Positions 1 through 5,349 of a stretch of 7,859 nucleotides of DNA are shown in pieces. Numbering within the stretch: the stretch's first letter is position 1; each line of letters begins with the position of its first letter. Source of the stretch: SIG710 sp045651985 (GTDB taxonomy: Bacteria; Bacillota; Clostridia; Oscillospirales; CAG-272); NCBI GenBank assembly GCA_045651985.1, contig JAZRTK010000036.1, forward strand, positions 1 to 7,859. The letters run 5' to 3'. The notes under the pieces were generated by a model that searched no databases, was not told the origin of the DNA, and saw nothing but the letters and a program-made list of their open reading frames with translations. A program made the translations under genes and the position numbers.

Positions 1-15
1 GGCGTATAATACGCC
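1..15. promoter_or_regulatory. Inverted repeat containing a -10-like box upstream of eno
   Basis: The first 15 bases, GGCGTATAATACGCC, form a perfect 7-bp inverted repeat around a single central A. The hexamer TATAAT at 5-10 matches a consensus -10 box and would start transcription near base 17, giving enolase a leader of about 26 nt. The matching -35 would lie about 17 bases further upstream, outside the window, so the promoter cannot be confirmed. A palindrome over a -10 box could be an operator, but chance or the end of an upstream hairpin is also possible. Confidence 0.4.
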
Positions 16-42
16 CCGCCGACTGCAAAACGGAGGCAAAAT

Positions 43-1359
43 ATGACGAAACCTCAAATTCAGCGCGTGTGCGCAAGAGAGATTCTCGATTCCCGCGGAA
101 ATCCAACGGTCGAATCCACGGTGATCCTGACTGACGGTACCGTCGGCGTGGCATCCGTTCCGTCGGGCGCGTCAACGGGTATCTACGAAGCAAAGGAAAA
201 GCGTGACGGCGACGAGAAGCGATATGGCGGAAAGGGCGTGACGACGGCGGTCTACAATGTCTGCCGAGTAATTTCGCCTGCGATCGCGGGCATCTGCGCC
301 ACCGAACAAGCGGAGATCGACCGCACAATGATAGAGCTTGACGGTACTCCCGACAAGTCCGATCTTGGCGCAAACGCAATACTTTCCGTGTCCCTGGCGG
401 CAGCAAGAGCTGCGGCAAACAGCTACCACATGCCCATTTTCCGTTACCTTGGAGGTGCGGACGCATACCGTATGCCCGTGCCCATGATGAACATTCTCAA
501 CGGCGGCGCTCACGCCTCAAACAACGTGGAGATACAGGAATTTATGATAGTTCCCGTGGGAGCGGAGACATTTGAGGAAGCCGTGCGCATGGGGAGTGAG
601 ATCTACCACAAGCTCGGCAAAAATCTTGCCATGCGCGGTCTTGAAACGGCGGTGGGGGACGAGGGCGGCTTTGCTCCCAGTCTGAACAACGACGAGGAGG
701 CGCTTGATTTCATTCTTGATGCAATACACGACGCGGGGTATGACGAGACCAGAGTAAAGCTTGCTCTTGACGTGGCATCGGGCGAATGGTACCGAGAGGG
801 AACCTACAAAACACCCAAGCGCAAGCTTGAATACAGCGCTCATGAGCTGGCGGACTACCTGTCCTCCTTGTGCGCAAAGTACCCTATTATGTCGGTGGAG
901 GACGGTCTTGACCAAAGGGACTTTGACGGTTGGAAGTATCTGACCCAAAAGCTGGGAGATAGGGTAATGTTGGTTGGCGACGACCTGTTCGTCACCAATA
1001 CCGAGCGCCTTAGAAAGGGAATAAGCCTTGGAATCGCAAACTCAATACTAATAAAACCCAACCAGATAGGTACGCTGACGGAGACTCTAAACGTTATCCA
1101 CATGGCAGGCGAGTCGGGATACAAGCATATTTTGTCTCACCGCTCGGGTGAGACCGAGGACACAACCATCGCAGATATTGCCGTAGCGACTTCAGCGCCG
1201 TATATCAAGTCGGGCGCACCCTGTAGGAGCGAGCGCGTGGCAAAGTACAACAGACTTCTCCGCATTGAATCCTCTTTTGCATCAGGCTCCTGCTTTGGGG
1301 GCATCAGCGGTGAAACGCAAAACAGAAATATGCCCGCGTTTTCTGCCATTCTTGAATAA
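43..1359 (+). CDS. eno: Enolase (phosphopyruvate hydratase)
   Basis: Enolase interconverts 2-phosphoglycerate and phosphoenolpyruvate in glycolysis, in the cytoplasm, with Mg2+. The 438-residue product is close to the usual 430-435. The N-terminal domain carries the SGASTG loop (residues 41-46) and RDGD (54-57). The barrel carries QEF (165-167), GDEGGFAP (205-212, Glu207 being the probable acid/base partner), the Mg ligands Asp243, Glu286 (SVEDG) and the Asp pair in GDDLFVTN (312-319), the catalytic Lys338 in IKPNQIGTLTET, SHRSGET (365-371) and Lys389 in YIKSG. All catalytic residues are therefore present. Pro339 is where many bacterial enolases have Val or Phe. The tail after residue 410 is unlike the usual acidic EELG-type ending. 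The start is set by GGAGG at 32-36, six bases before the ATG. The gene is monocistronic within the window and converges on the ABC importer operon. Confidence 0.97.
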   Translation: MTKPQIQRVCAREILDSRGNPTVESTVILTDGTVGVASVPSGASTGIYEAKEKRDGDEKRYGGKGVTTAVYNVCRVISPAIAGICATEQAEIDRTMIELDGTPDKSDLGANAILSVSLAAARAAANSYHMPIFRYLGGADAYRMPVPMMNILNGGAHASNNVEIQEFMIVPVGAETFEEAVRMGSEIYHKLGKNLAMRGLETAVGDEGGFAPSLNNDEEALDFILDAIHDAGYDETRVKLALDVASGEWYREGTYKTPKRKLEYSAHELADYLSSLCAKYPIMSVEDGLDQRDFDGWKYLTQKLGDRVMLVGDDLFVTNTERLRKGISLGIANSILIKPNQIGTLTETLNVIHMAGESGYKHILSHRSGETEDTTIADIAVATSAPYIKSGAPCRSERVAKYNRLLRIESSFASGSCFGGISGETQNRNMPAFSAILE

Positions 1360-1390
1360 AAAAAGAACCCCTAAAAGGGGTTCTTTTTTT
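1358..1390. terminator. Bidirectional intrinsic terminator between eno and the ABC importer operon
   Basis: Bases 1358-1371 (seven A, then GAACCCC) pair perfectly with 1377-1390 (GGGGTTC, then seven T) around the loop TAAAA. The GC-rich core GAACCCC/GGGGTTC is flanked by a T run in either direction, so the hairpin should stop both eno (+) and the importer operon (-). It overlaps the stop codons of both convergent genes (TAA at 1357-1359, and the reverse-strand TAA at 1389-1391). Confidence 0.93.
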
Positions 1391-2186
1391 ATTTGGAAAG
1401 CATTACTTTGTCGCTGGTGAATTTGCTTCCGCTTGACGCTTCAAACAGCTGGAGTAGCTGCTCAATGGTCAGCTTTTGCTTCTCCTCGCCGCGCACGTCG
1501 ACCACTATGTTGCCCTCGTGCATCATAATAAGGCGGTTGCCGTATTTGATAGCGTCGTGCATGTTGTGGGTTATCATGAGCGTTGTGAGGTCGTTCTCGG
1601 ATACGATCTTGTCGGTCAGGTGCAGTACCTTTGCCGCCGTTTTGGGGTCAAGGGCTGCGGTGTGCTCGTCAAGAAGCAGAAGCTTTGGACGGTTGAGAGT
1701 CGCCATAAGTAGCGTGATCGCCTGTCGCTGACCACCCGAAAGAAGTCCCACCTTTGTGGACAAGCGGTCCTCAAGTCCAAGCTCAAGTGTTGAGAGCAGC
1801 TCCTTAAACTTCTTCTTGTCAGCTTTTTTTACACCCCATCTGAACCTTCTTCTGATACCTCTTTTTGAGGCGATAGCAAGATTTTCCGCTATTTCCATGT
1901 CGGGTGCCGTACCCTTCATGGGGTCCTGGAACACACGCCCCAAGAATTTGGCGCGCTTGTATTCGGGCATGCCCGTGATATCCACGCCGTCAAGCTCGAT
2001 ATTGCCGTAATCGGGCTTCCATACACCCGAAATAGCGTTGAGAAGTGTGGATTTTCCCGCACCGTTTCCGCCGATGACGGTGACGAAATCACCGTCCTCC
2101 AAGGTCAGGTTAAGTCCGCGCAGAGCGGTCTTTGCGTTGACCGTTCCGGGGTTGAAGGTCTTTTGCAGATTTGTGATTTTAAGCAT
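1389..2186 (-). CDS. ABC transporter ATP-binding protein (TrpXYZ/DUF534-type importer, COG1101-like)
   Basis: This is the cytoplasmic ATPase that powers the importer encoded by the two genes upstream. In the 265-residue product, Walker A is GGNGAGKST (39-47), the Q-loop Gln is at 87, the signature LSGGQ at 149-153, Walker B LLLLDE at 169-174 and the switch His at 207 (MITHNM). GTAPDMEIAENLA after the Q-loop and the LTIEQLLQLF ending are typical of ATPases paired with DUF534 binding proteins. The start is the ATG at 2186, because GGAGGT at 2194-2199 sits seven bases upstream. A longer reading from the GTG at 2195 would begin inside that ribosome binding site. The ATG overlaps the permease stop by 8 bases (ATGCTTAA), suggesting translational coupling. 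Last gene of its operon. Confidence 0.93.
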   Translation of the reverse strand: MLKITNLQKTFNPGTVNAKTALRGLNLTLEDGDFVTVIGGNGAGKSTLLNAISGVWKPDYGNIELDGVDITGMPEYKRAKFLGRVFQDPMKGTAPDMEIAENLAIASKRGIRRRFRWGVKKADKKKFKELLSTLELGLEDRLSTKVGLLSGGQRQAITLLMATLNRPKLLLLDEHTAALDPKTAAKVLHLTDKIVSENDLTTLMITHNMHDAIKYGNRLIMMHEGNIVVDVRGEEKQKLTIEQLLQLFEASSGSKFTSDKVMLSK

Positions 2187-3102
2187 CGCCTTCACCTCCG
2201 TTCTCGCTTATAATGGGAGGGACTAACTTTTTGCTCTTGAAATACTCGCTTTTAAGATAGGGAACAGCCAAAAAGATCGCGACGATAATAGCCGATAGCA
2301 TTTTGAGGAAATCCGTCTTGAGACCAAGGAGGATAACGAAATTGTAAACGATATAGTAGATCACGCCGCCGCAGACTACGCCGATCAAGCTGACCACGAA
2401 ATTGGGCTTGATCTTCAGGGACACGGAAAGTCCGATGAAGATCGCAGCAAGACCGATAACGATAGCGCCACGGCCGTCGTTTATGTTGGCAGAGCCCTTG
2501 TACTGTGCAAGAAGCGCGCCTGCTAATGCGACGATGCCGTTTGATATGCCAAGACCTATTACCTTATTGCGGCTGACGTTTACACCCTGTGCGCGGCTCA
2601 TGTCGGGGTTATCACCCGTGGATTTCAACGTAAGTCCCACCTCGGTGTAGAAAAAGAGCCAGAGACAGATGATAACAGCGGCGATAGTGATAGCCATTAC
2701 GATTATACCGCCTATGTTGTCGCTCATATTAAGGAGAAGCTTGTTTGCGCGTGGGTCAATGGTCGCTAAGCTCTTTCCACCGAGAATTGTCAGGTTGACA
2801 GAGTAGAGCATAAGCTGCGTCAGAATACCTGCCAATATCGACGGAATTCCAAGTACCGTGTGAAGAAGTCCCGTCACAACGCCCGTTAAGATACCCGCAA
2901 GAAAGGCTATGATAACTGCCAATATTACGGGACAACCGCCGCCGATAAGCATAGCGCAAACGCAGGCGCCCGTACAGATAGAGCCGTCTACCGTAAGATC
3001 GGCAATGTCAAGCACCTTGTAGGATATGTAGACACCGATAGCCATAAGTCCCCAGATGAGACCCTCGGCTATAGCTCCGGGAAGTGCGTATAAGAAAGCC
3101 AT
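2179..3102 (-). CDS. ABC transporter permease (BPD_transp_2 family, COG4120-like, putative amino acid importer)
   Basis: Membrane channel subunit of the importer. The 307-residue product is very hydrophobic, with about eight likely membrane segments (roughly residues 10-30, 40-80, 84-108, 130-152, 182-200, 213-230, 236-262 and 266-283). DLTVDGS (35-41) and the cytoplasmic loop GLTLKSTGDNPDMSRAQGVN (156-175), which should contact the ATPase, are recognisable features of the permeases that accompany DUF534 binding proteins (TrpY-like). The family is related to branched-chain amino acid permeases. The start ATG at 3102 lies 8 bases past the stop of the binding-protein gene. Its ribosome binding site (AGGAG) lies in the last codons of that gene. 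Downstream it overlaps the ATPase gene by 8 bases. Confidence 0.93.
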   Translation of the reverse strand: MAFLYALPGAIAEGLIWGLMAIGVYISYKVLDIADLTVDGSICTGACVCAMLIGGGCPVILAVIIAFLAGILTGVVTGLLHTVLGIPSILAGILTQLMLYSVNLTILGGKSLATIDPRANKLLLNMSDNIGGIIVMAITIAAVIICLWLFFYTEVGLTLKSTGDNPDMSRAQGVNVSRNKVIGLGISNGIVALAGALLAQYKGSANINDGRGAIVIGLAAIFIGLSVSLKIKPNFVVSLIGVVCGGVIYYIVYNFVILLGLKTDFLKMLSAIIVAIFLAVPYLKSEYFKSKKLVPPIISENGGEGDA

Positions 3103-3110
3103 TTTTTATC

Positions 3111-4043
3111 TTACTCCTGAGGAACTGTGATTCCAAGCTGAGCGCAGAGCTCCTCGTTGTAGGAAACGGAGGGGGTAAGTGTCTTTATCTCAAAATCTGC
3201 GGGAGTCTTGTTTCCAAGCAGGATCTGAGCTGCCATGATACCGGTCTCGCGGCCAAGCTCGTAGTAGTCGATAGCAAGGCTTGCGTAGCAGATAGCTCCG
3301 CCGTAGCTTGTGTAAACGGGAACCTTTTTGTCATTGCAAATAGTGCCGACTACCGTGTCGTTGTCAGCCACGGTGTTGTCCGAGGGCACGTAAATAGCCT
3401 TGCTTTCGTTTGCTGCGTTGGTTACGATGCCCTGAAGCTCGGTCGTCTCGGAGAAGGTGTATGCCTTAACTACGATACCGTTCTTTTCAAATTCAGCCTT
3501 TACAGCTTCGTACTGAACGACGGAGTTTGACTCATTTGAGCAGTAGATAACGCCAACCTGATCACCTGCAACAAGCCCCAGGGACTCGATCATCATGTTT
3601 GCCTGCTCGTCGAAGGGAACAGCGTCGGATGTTCCGCTTACGTTTGCGGGAATGTTGTTCTTGAAGGTGTCGTTATAATCTGTTACGGAAGTGCCGAGAA
3701 CGGGAATGTTGTTAGACGCCGTTCCGTTTGCCGCAGCCAAAAGTGCGGGGGTGGCGTTCGCCATAATAAGGTCGACTCTCTTGGAGGTCAGGGTGTTCAC
3801 AACGGTGGTGCAAAGGTTGGGCTCGCCCGCTACCTGAGTGTCAAACTTAACGGTCTTGCCTGCCTTTTCAAGCTCCTCGGTAAGCGCGTCAATAAAACCG
3901 TCTGTTGCTTTGTCCAGGGACTCGTGTTCCATGAGCTGGCAGATGCCGACGGTGAAATCCGCCTTTTCGCCGCAGGAGGTTGACATGAGGCAAACGCCTG
4001 CGCACATAATAATTGCAAGAATAAGAGATGTGACTTTTTTCAT
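3111..4043 (-). CDS. ABC transporter substrate-binding lipoprotein (ABC_sub_bind/DUF534 family, TrpX-like)
   Basis: Extracytoplasmic binding protein of the importer, 310 residues. It starts with a lipoprotein-type signal: MKK, a hydrophobic stretch (6-20), then STSC with Cys24 as the likely lipidated residue. Ser at -3 is a weak lipobox. The mature protein opens with VGICQLMEHESLDKATDGF, the conserved N-terminal motif of the PF04392 family. Two alpha/beta lobes follow, with characteristic segments such as IMANATPAL, PVLGTSVTDY and AIYVPSDNTVADN. Relatives with proposed or shown substrates bind aromatic amino acids, notably tryptophan in streptococci. The substrate here cannot be read from the protein alone, but the T-box leader points to phenylalanine. 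The start is set by AAGGAG at 4055-4060, 11 bases before the ATG. It is the first gene of a three-gene operon under the promoter at 4406-4434. Confidence 0.93.
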   Translation of the reverse strand: MKKVTSLILAIIMCAGVCLMSTSCGEKADFTVGICQLMEHESLDKATDGFIDALTEELEKAGKTVKFDTQVAGEPNLCTTVVNTLTSKRVDLIMANATPALLAAANGTASNNIPVLGTSVTDYNDTFKNNIPANVSGTSDAVPFDEQANMMIESLGLVAGDQVGVIYCSNESNSVVQYEAVKAEFEKNGIVVKAYTFSETTELQGIVTNAANESKAIYVPSDNTVADNDTVVGTICNDKKVPVYTSYGGAICYASLAIDYYELGRETGIMAAQILLGNKTPADFEIKTLTPSVSYNEELCAQLGITVPQE

Positions 4044-4075
4044 TTTAATAAAGTCTCCTTTTGAAATTTATTTCG

Positions 4076-4091
4076 CACGGCTGACGCCGTG
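4076..4091 (-). other. Small hairpin between the T-box terminator and the first importer gene
   Basis: On the minus strand CACGGC (4091-4086) pairs perfectly with GCCGTG (4081-4076) around the tetraloop GTCA. It lies after the T-box terminator and 15 bases before the AAGGAG ribosome binding site. It has no following T run, so it is not a terminator. It may protect the 5' end of processed mRNA or have no role. Confidence 0.45.
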
Positions 4092-4101
4092 AAAACCAAA
4101 T

Positions 4102-4140
4102 AAAAAAGCCCCGTCCGCCCAAATGGGAGAACAGGGACGG
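4102..4140 (-). terminator. T-box-controlled intrinsic terminator
   Basis: On the minus strand CCGTCC (4140-4135) pairs with GGACGG (4116-4111). An inner CCC/GGG hairpin (4127-4125 with 4120-4118) and a run of six T (4107-4102) follow. The 5' arm is the same sequence that the antiterminator needs: ACGG of the T-box (4154-4151) can pair with CCGT (4140-4137). The two structures are therefore mutually exclusive, as expected for transcriptional T-box control. Confidence 0.88.
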
Positions 4141-4399
4141 CCAAATATGACCGTGGTACCACTCTGCTTCGCACTTTTCTCACAAAAAGTGCCTTAAAAG
4201 GTGTAAACGCACCCCCTCGATGTAACGGTCGAACCCGGCACGGCCTACACAGCATGGTCGAAACATGCCTTCAGCTTACGGCTTGCGAAAGGAATTCGCC
4301 GGTTTTTTGCATCGCTGTCCTCACACCTGCCGACAGCTCTCTTAGACGAAAAATCAAACGGTTACTGGTTTTCGCTCAAACGCCTTTTAAAAATAAATA
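4102..4399 (-). ncRNA. T-box leader riboswitch, probably tRNA-Phe responsive
   Basis: This untranslated leader senses an uncharged tRNA and controls the importer operon. Stem I starts with GCGAAA (4375-4370) pairing TTTCGC (4290-4285). Its specifier loop has AGTA (4366-4363) opposite GAA (4297-4295). The upper stem carries AGAGAG (4342-4337) and an apical GCTGTC/GACAGC hairpin (4337-4332 with 4319-4314). A Stem III hairpin GCACTTTT/AAAAGTGC (4192-4185 with 4178-4171) precedes the T-box core AGAGTGGTACCACGG (4165-4151). The terminator follows at 4140-4102. The triplet after GAA is UUC (4294-4292), a Phe codon. The bulge UGGU (4161-4158) would pair with a tRNA ending ACCA, and tRNA-Phe has A73. 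No UGG occurs on the 3' side of Stem I. The class call is firm. The specificity is inference, and the base after UUC is C rather than the usual purine. Confidence 0.93.
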
Positions 4400-4405
4400 T
4401 GCCAT

Positions 4406-4434
4406 ATTATATCACGATAAAGTGTAAAAGTCAA
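4406..4434 (-). promoter_or_regulatory. Sigma-A promoter of the T-box/importer operon
   Basis: On the minus strand TTGACT (4434-4429) is followed after exactly 17 bases by TATAAT (4411-4406). This is a near-consensus sigma-A (sigma-70) promoter in an AT-rich stretch. Transcription should start near 4399, which places the T-box Stem I about 25 bases into the RNA and gives a leader of about 356 nt before the binding-protein gene. Such a strong promoter fits control by attenuation rather than by initiation. Confidence 0.88.
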
Positions 4435-4454
4435 TGATTTCTTCTCATTTTTTT

Positions 4455-4485
4455 AAAAAATGTCCGTCGGAGCATTTCCGACGGA
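4455..4485 (-). terminator. Intrinsic terminator of the membrane-protein gene
   Basis: On the minus strand TCCGTCGGA (4485-4477) pairs perfectly with TCCGACGGA (4471-4463) around the loop AATGC. The hairpin is followed by CA and six T (4460-4455). It lies just after the stop of the membrane protein gene at 4494 and about 20 bases before the -35 box of the importer operon, so it separates two transcription units on the same strand. Confidence 0.9.
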
Positions 4486-4493
4486 TATTTTTA

Positions 4494-5261
4494 CTATTTT
4501 TCCTGCGTAAACCAAACGGCTGTCAGGCTTCCTAAATATATAAGAAGACCGAAAATCACGTCGCTTGCGTAGTACGCTGTCATAAGCGGAATTTCCGCTG
4601 CCGTTGGTGTCACACCCATTTCGGTGAGAGAAATGTCGTATATCATTCGGCTTCCTACCTTTGTCAGGGCAATAAGGCACGCCGAGAGGAAAAGGGAAAG
4701 CTGAACGGGATTTGAAAGCCCGAAAATGCTTGACCACTTCATTGTGTTGTACTGCTCGGCACGGCTTTCGTCCCCATGCTTTTTTGCCCATTTCAGCGCC
4801 GCCTCGTATCGCTTTTTACTCTTTGTGACGAGCCAAAGGGTGACAGCCAGACAGAATGCCGCTTGGAAAATGTCAAAGGATGCTGTGAGCAGACCGTCAA
4901 GCGAATCGCTGAGTATTCTTTCGCCCGACGCGGGTATTCCGCCCTCGTACATGTAAGAGCAGAAGATGTTCAAAGCGTATCGCAAAATGGTCAAAGCGGC
5001 GAAAACCGCCAGGAATTTAAGTCCTCTTTTGCTGCTTTTCATGGCAGAGAGGGCAATAAATGCGAAGGTCACTACGTAAACCGCCAAGTAAACCAGCTGA
5101 AGCAGAGTTTCAAGGGCGAAGGGCATATAAGAGTCCTCGTACGCCACGTCGCTGTTTACTTTGAAGCTTATGGGACTGAGTACTGCTACGTGTAAAAGAA
5201 AAAGTACCAAAAGCAGTAACGAAAAAAGCGCGAGAGGTGGAATTTTTTTAAAAAGGTTCAT
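4494..5261 (-). CDS. Unrecognised multi-pass membrane protein
   Basis: I do not recognise this family. The 255-residue product has about six hydrophobic segments (roughly 9-30, 50-74, 81-103, 124-147, 178-200 and 228-251). A charged cytoplasmic-type loop lies between the fourth and fifth, rich in Lys, Glu and Arg (147-171: KSKKRYEAALKWAKKHGDES). A short segment after the first helix carries several acidic residues (38-43). No catalytic motif, Walker motif or transporter signature is apparent. The start is the ATG at 5261, because GGAG at 5268-5271 sits six bases upstream. A frame extension to 5381 would run into the divergent peptidase gene and lacks such a site. It is a single gene with its own terminator and is divergent from the M14 peptidase, 88 bases away. 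Shared regulation with that gene is possible but not shown. Confidence 0.85.
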   Translation of the reverse strand: MNLFKKIPPLALFSLLLLVLFLLHVAVLSPISFKVNSDVAYEDSYMPFALETLLQLVYLAVYVVTFAFIALSAMKSSKRGLKFLAVFAALTILRYALNIFCSYMYEGGIPASGERILSDSLDGLLTASFDIFQAAFCLAVTLWLVTKSKKRYEAALKWAKKHGDESRAEQYNTMKWSSIFGLSNPVQLSLFLSACLIALTKVGSRMIYDISLTEMGVTPTAAEIPLMTAYYASDVIFGLLIYLGSLTAVWFTQEK

Positions 5262-5349
5262 TTTTTTCTCCAAAAAGGTAGATTTTATGAATATTTGCCG
5301 CCGCGATTTCATATATATTAAGGAATCAATAGGAAAGGCGGTAAAAAAT
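5262..5349. promoter_or_regulatory. Divergent intergenic region, promoters not resolved
   Basis: These 88 AT-rich bases separate the divergent membrane-protein and M14 peptidase genes, so both promoters would be expected here. An ATATATATTA stretch at 5311-5320 could supply a -10 element for either strand, but no convincing -35 partner at 16-18 bases is visible on either side. Both ribosome binding sites lie in it: GGAG at 5268-5271 for the minus gene, and GGAAAGGCGG at 5332-5341 for the plus gene. Confidence 0.4.

Noticed and set aside
517..948. 143-codon open frame antisense to eno, and several other antisense frames over the enolase gene
   Set aside because: They lie entirely within a well-conserved gene, lack ribosome binding sites and show no recognisable motif.
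1389..2195. Longer ATPase reading starting at the GTG at 2195
   Set aside because: That GTG lies inside the GGAGGTG ribosome binding site. The ATG at 2186 is seven bases downstream of GGAGGT and begins the family-typical MLKI sequence.
3084..3530. 148-codon plus-strand open frame across the binding-protein and permease junction
   Set aside because: It is a shadow of the binding-protein gene, whose family motifs and operon position are clear.
4227..4236. GGGTTCGACC on the minus strand resembles the T-arm of a tRNA
   Set aside because: It sits between Stem I and Stem III of the T-box leader, where Stem II and IIA/B elements lie. No acceptor stem, D-arm or anticodon arm surrounds it.
4040..4255. 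71-codon minus-strand open frame inside the importer leader
   Set aside because: It runs through the T-box core and terminator, and has no ribosome binding site. The RNA structure explains this region.
4776..5195. 139-codon plus-strand open frame across the membrane-protein gene
   Set aside because: It is antisense to a gene with a clear start signal, terminator and membrane pattern. Its own product is featureless and polar.
5161..5349. 5' extension of the M14 peptidase frame to 5161 or 5287
   Set aside because: The extension overlaps the divergent membrane-protein gene, shows no family similarity, and runs through the AT-rich intergenic region. A good ribosome binding site precedes 5350.
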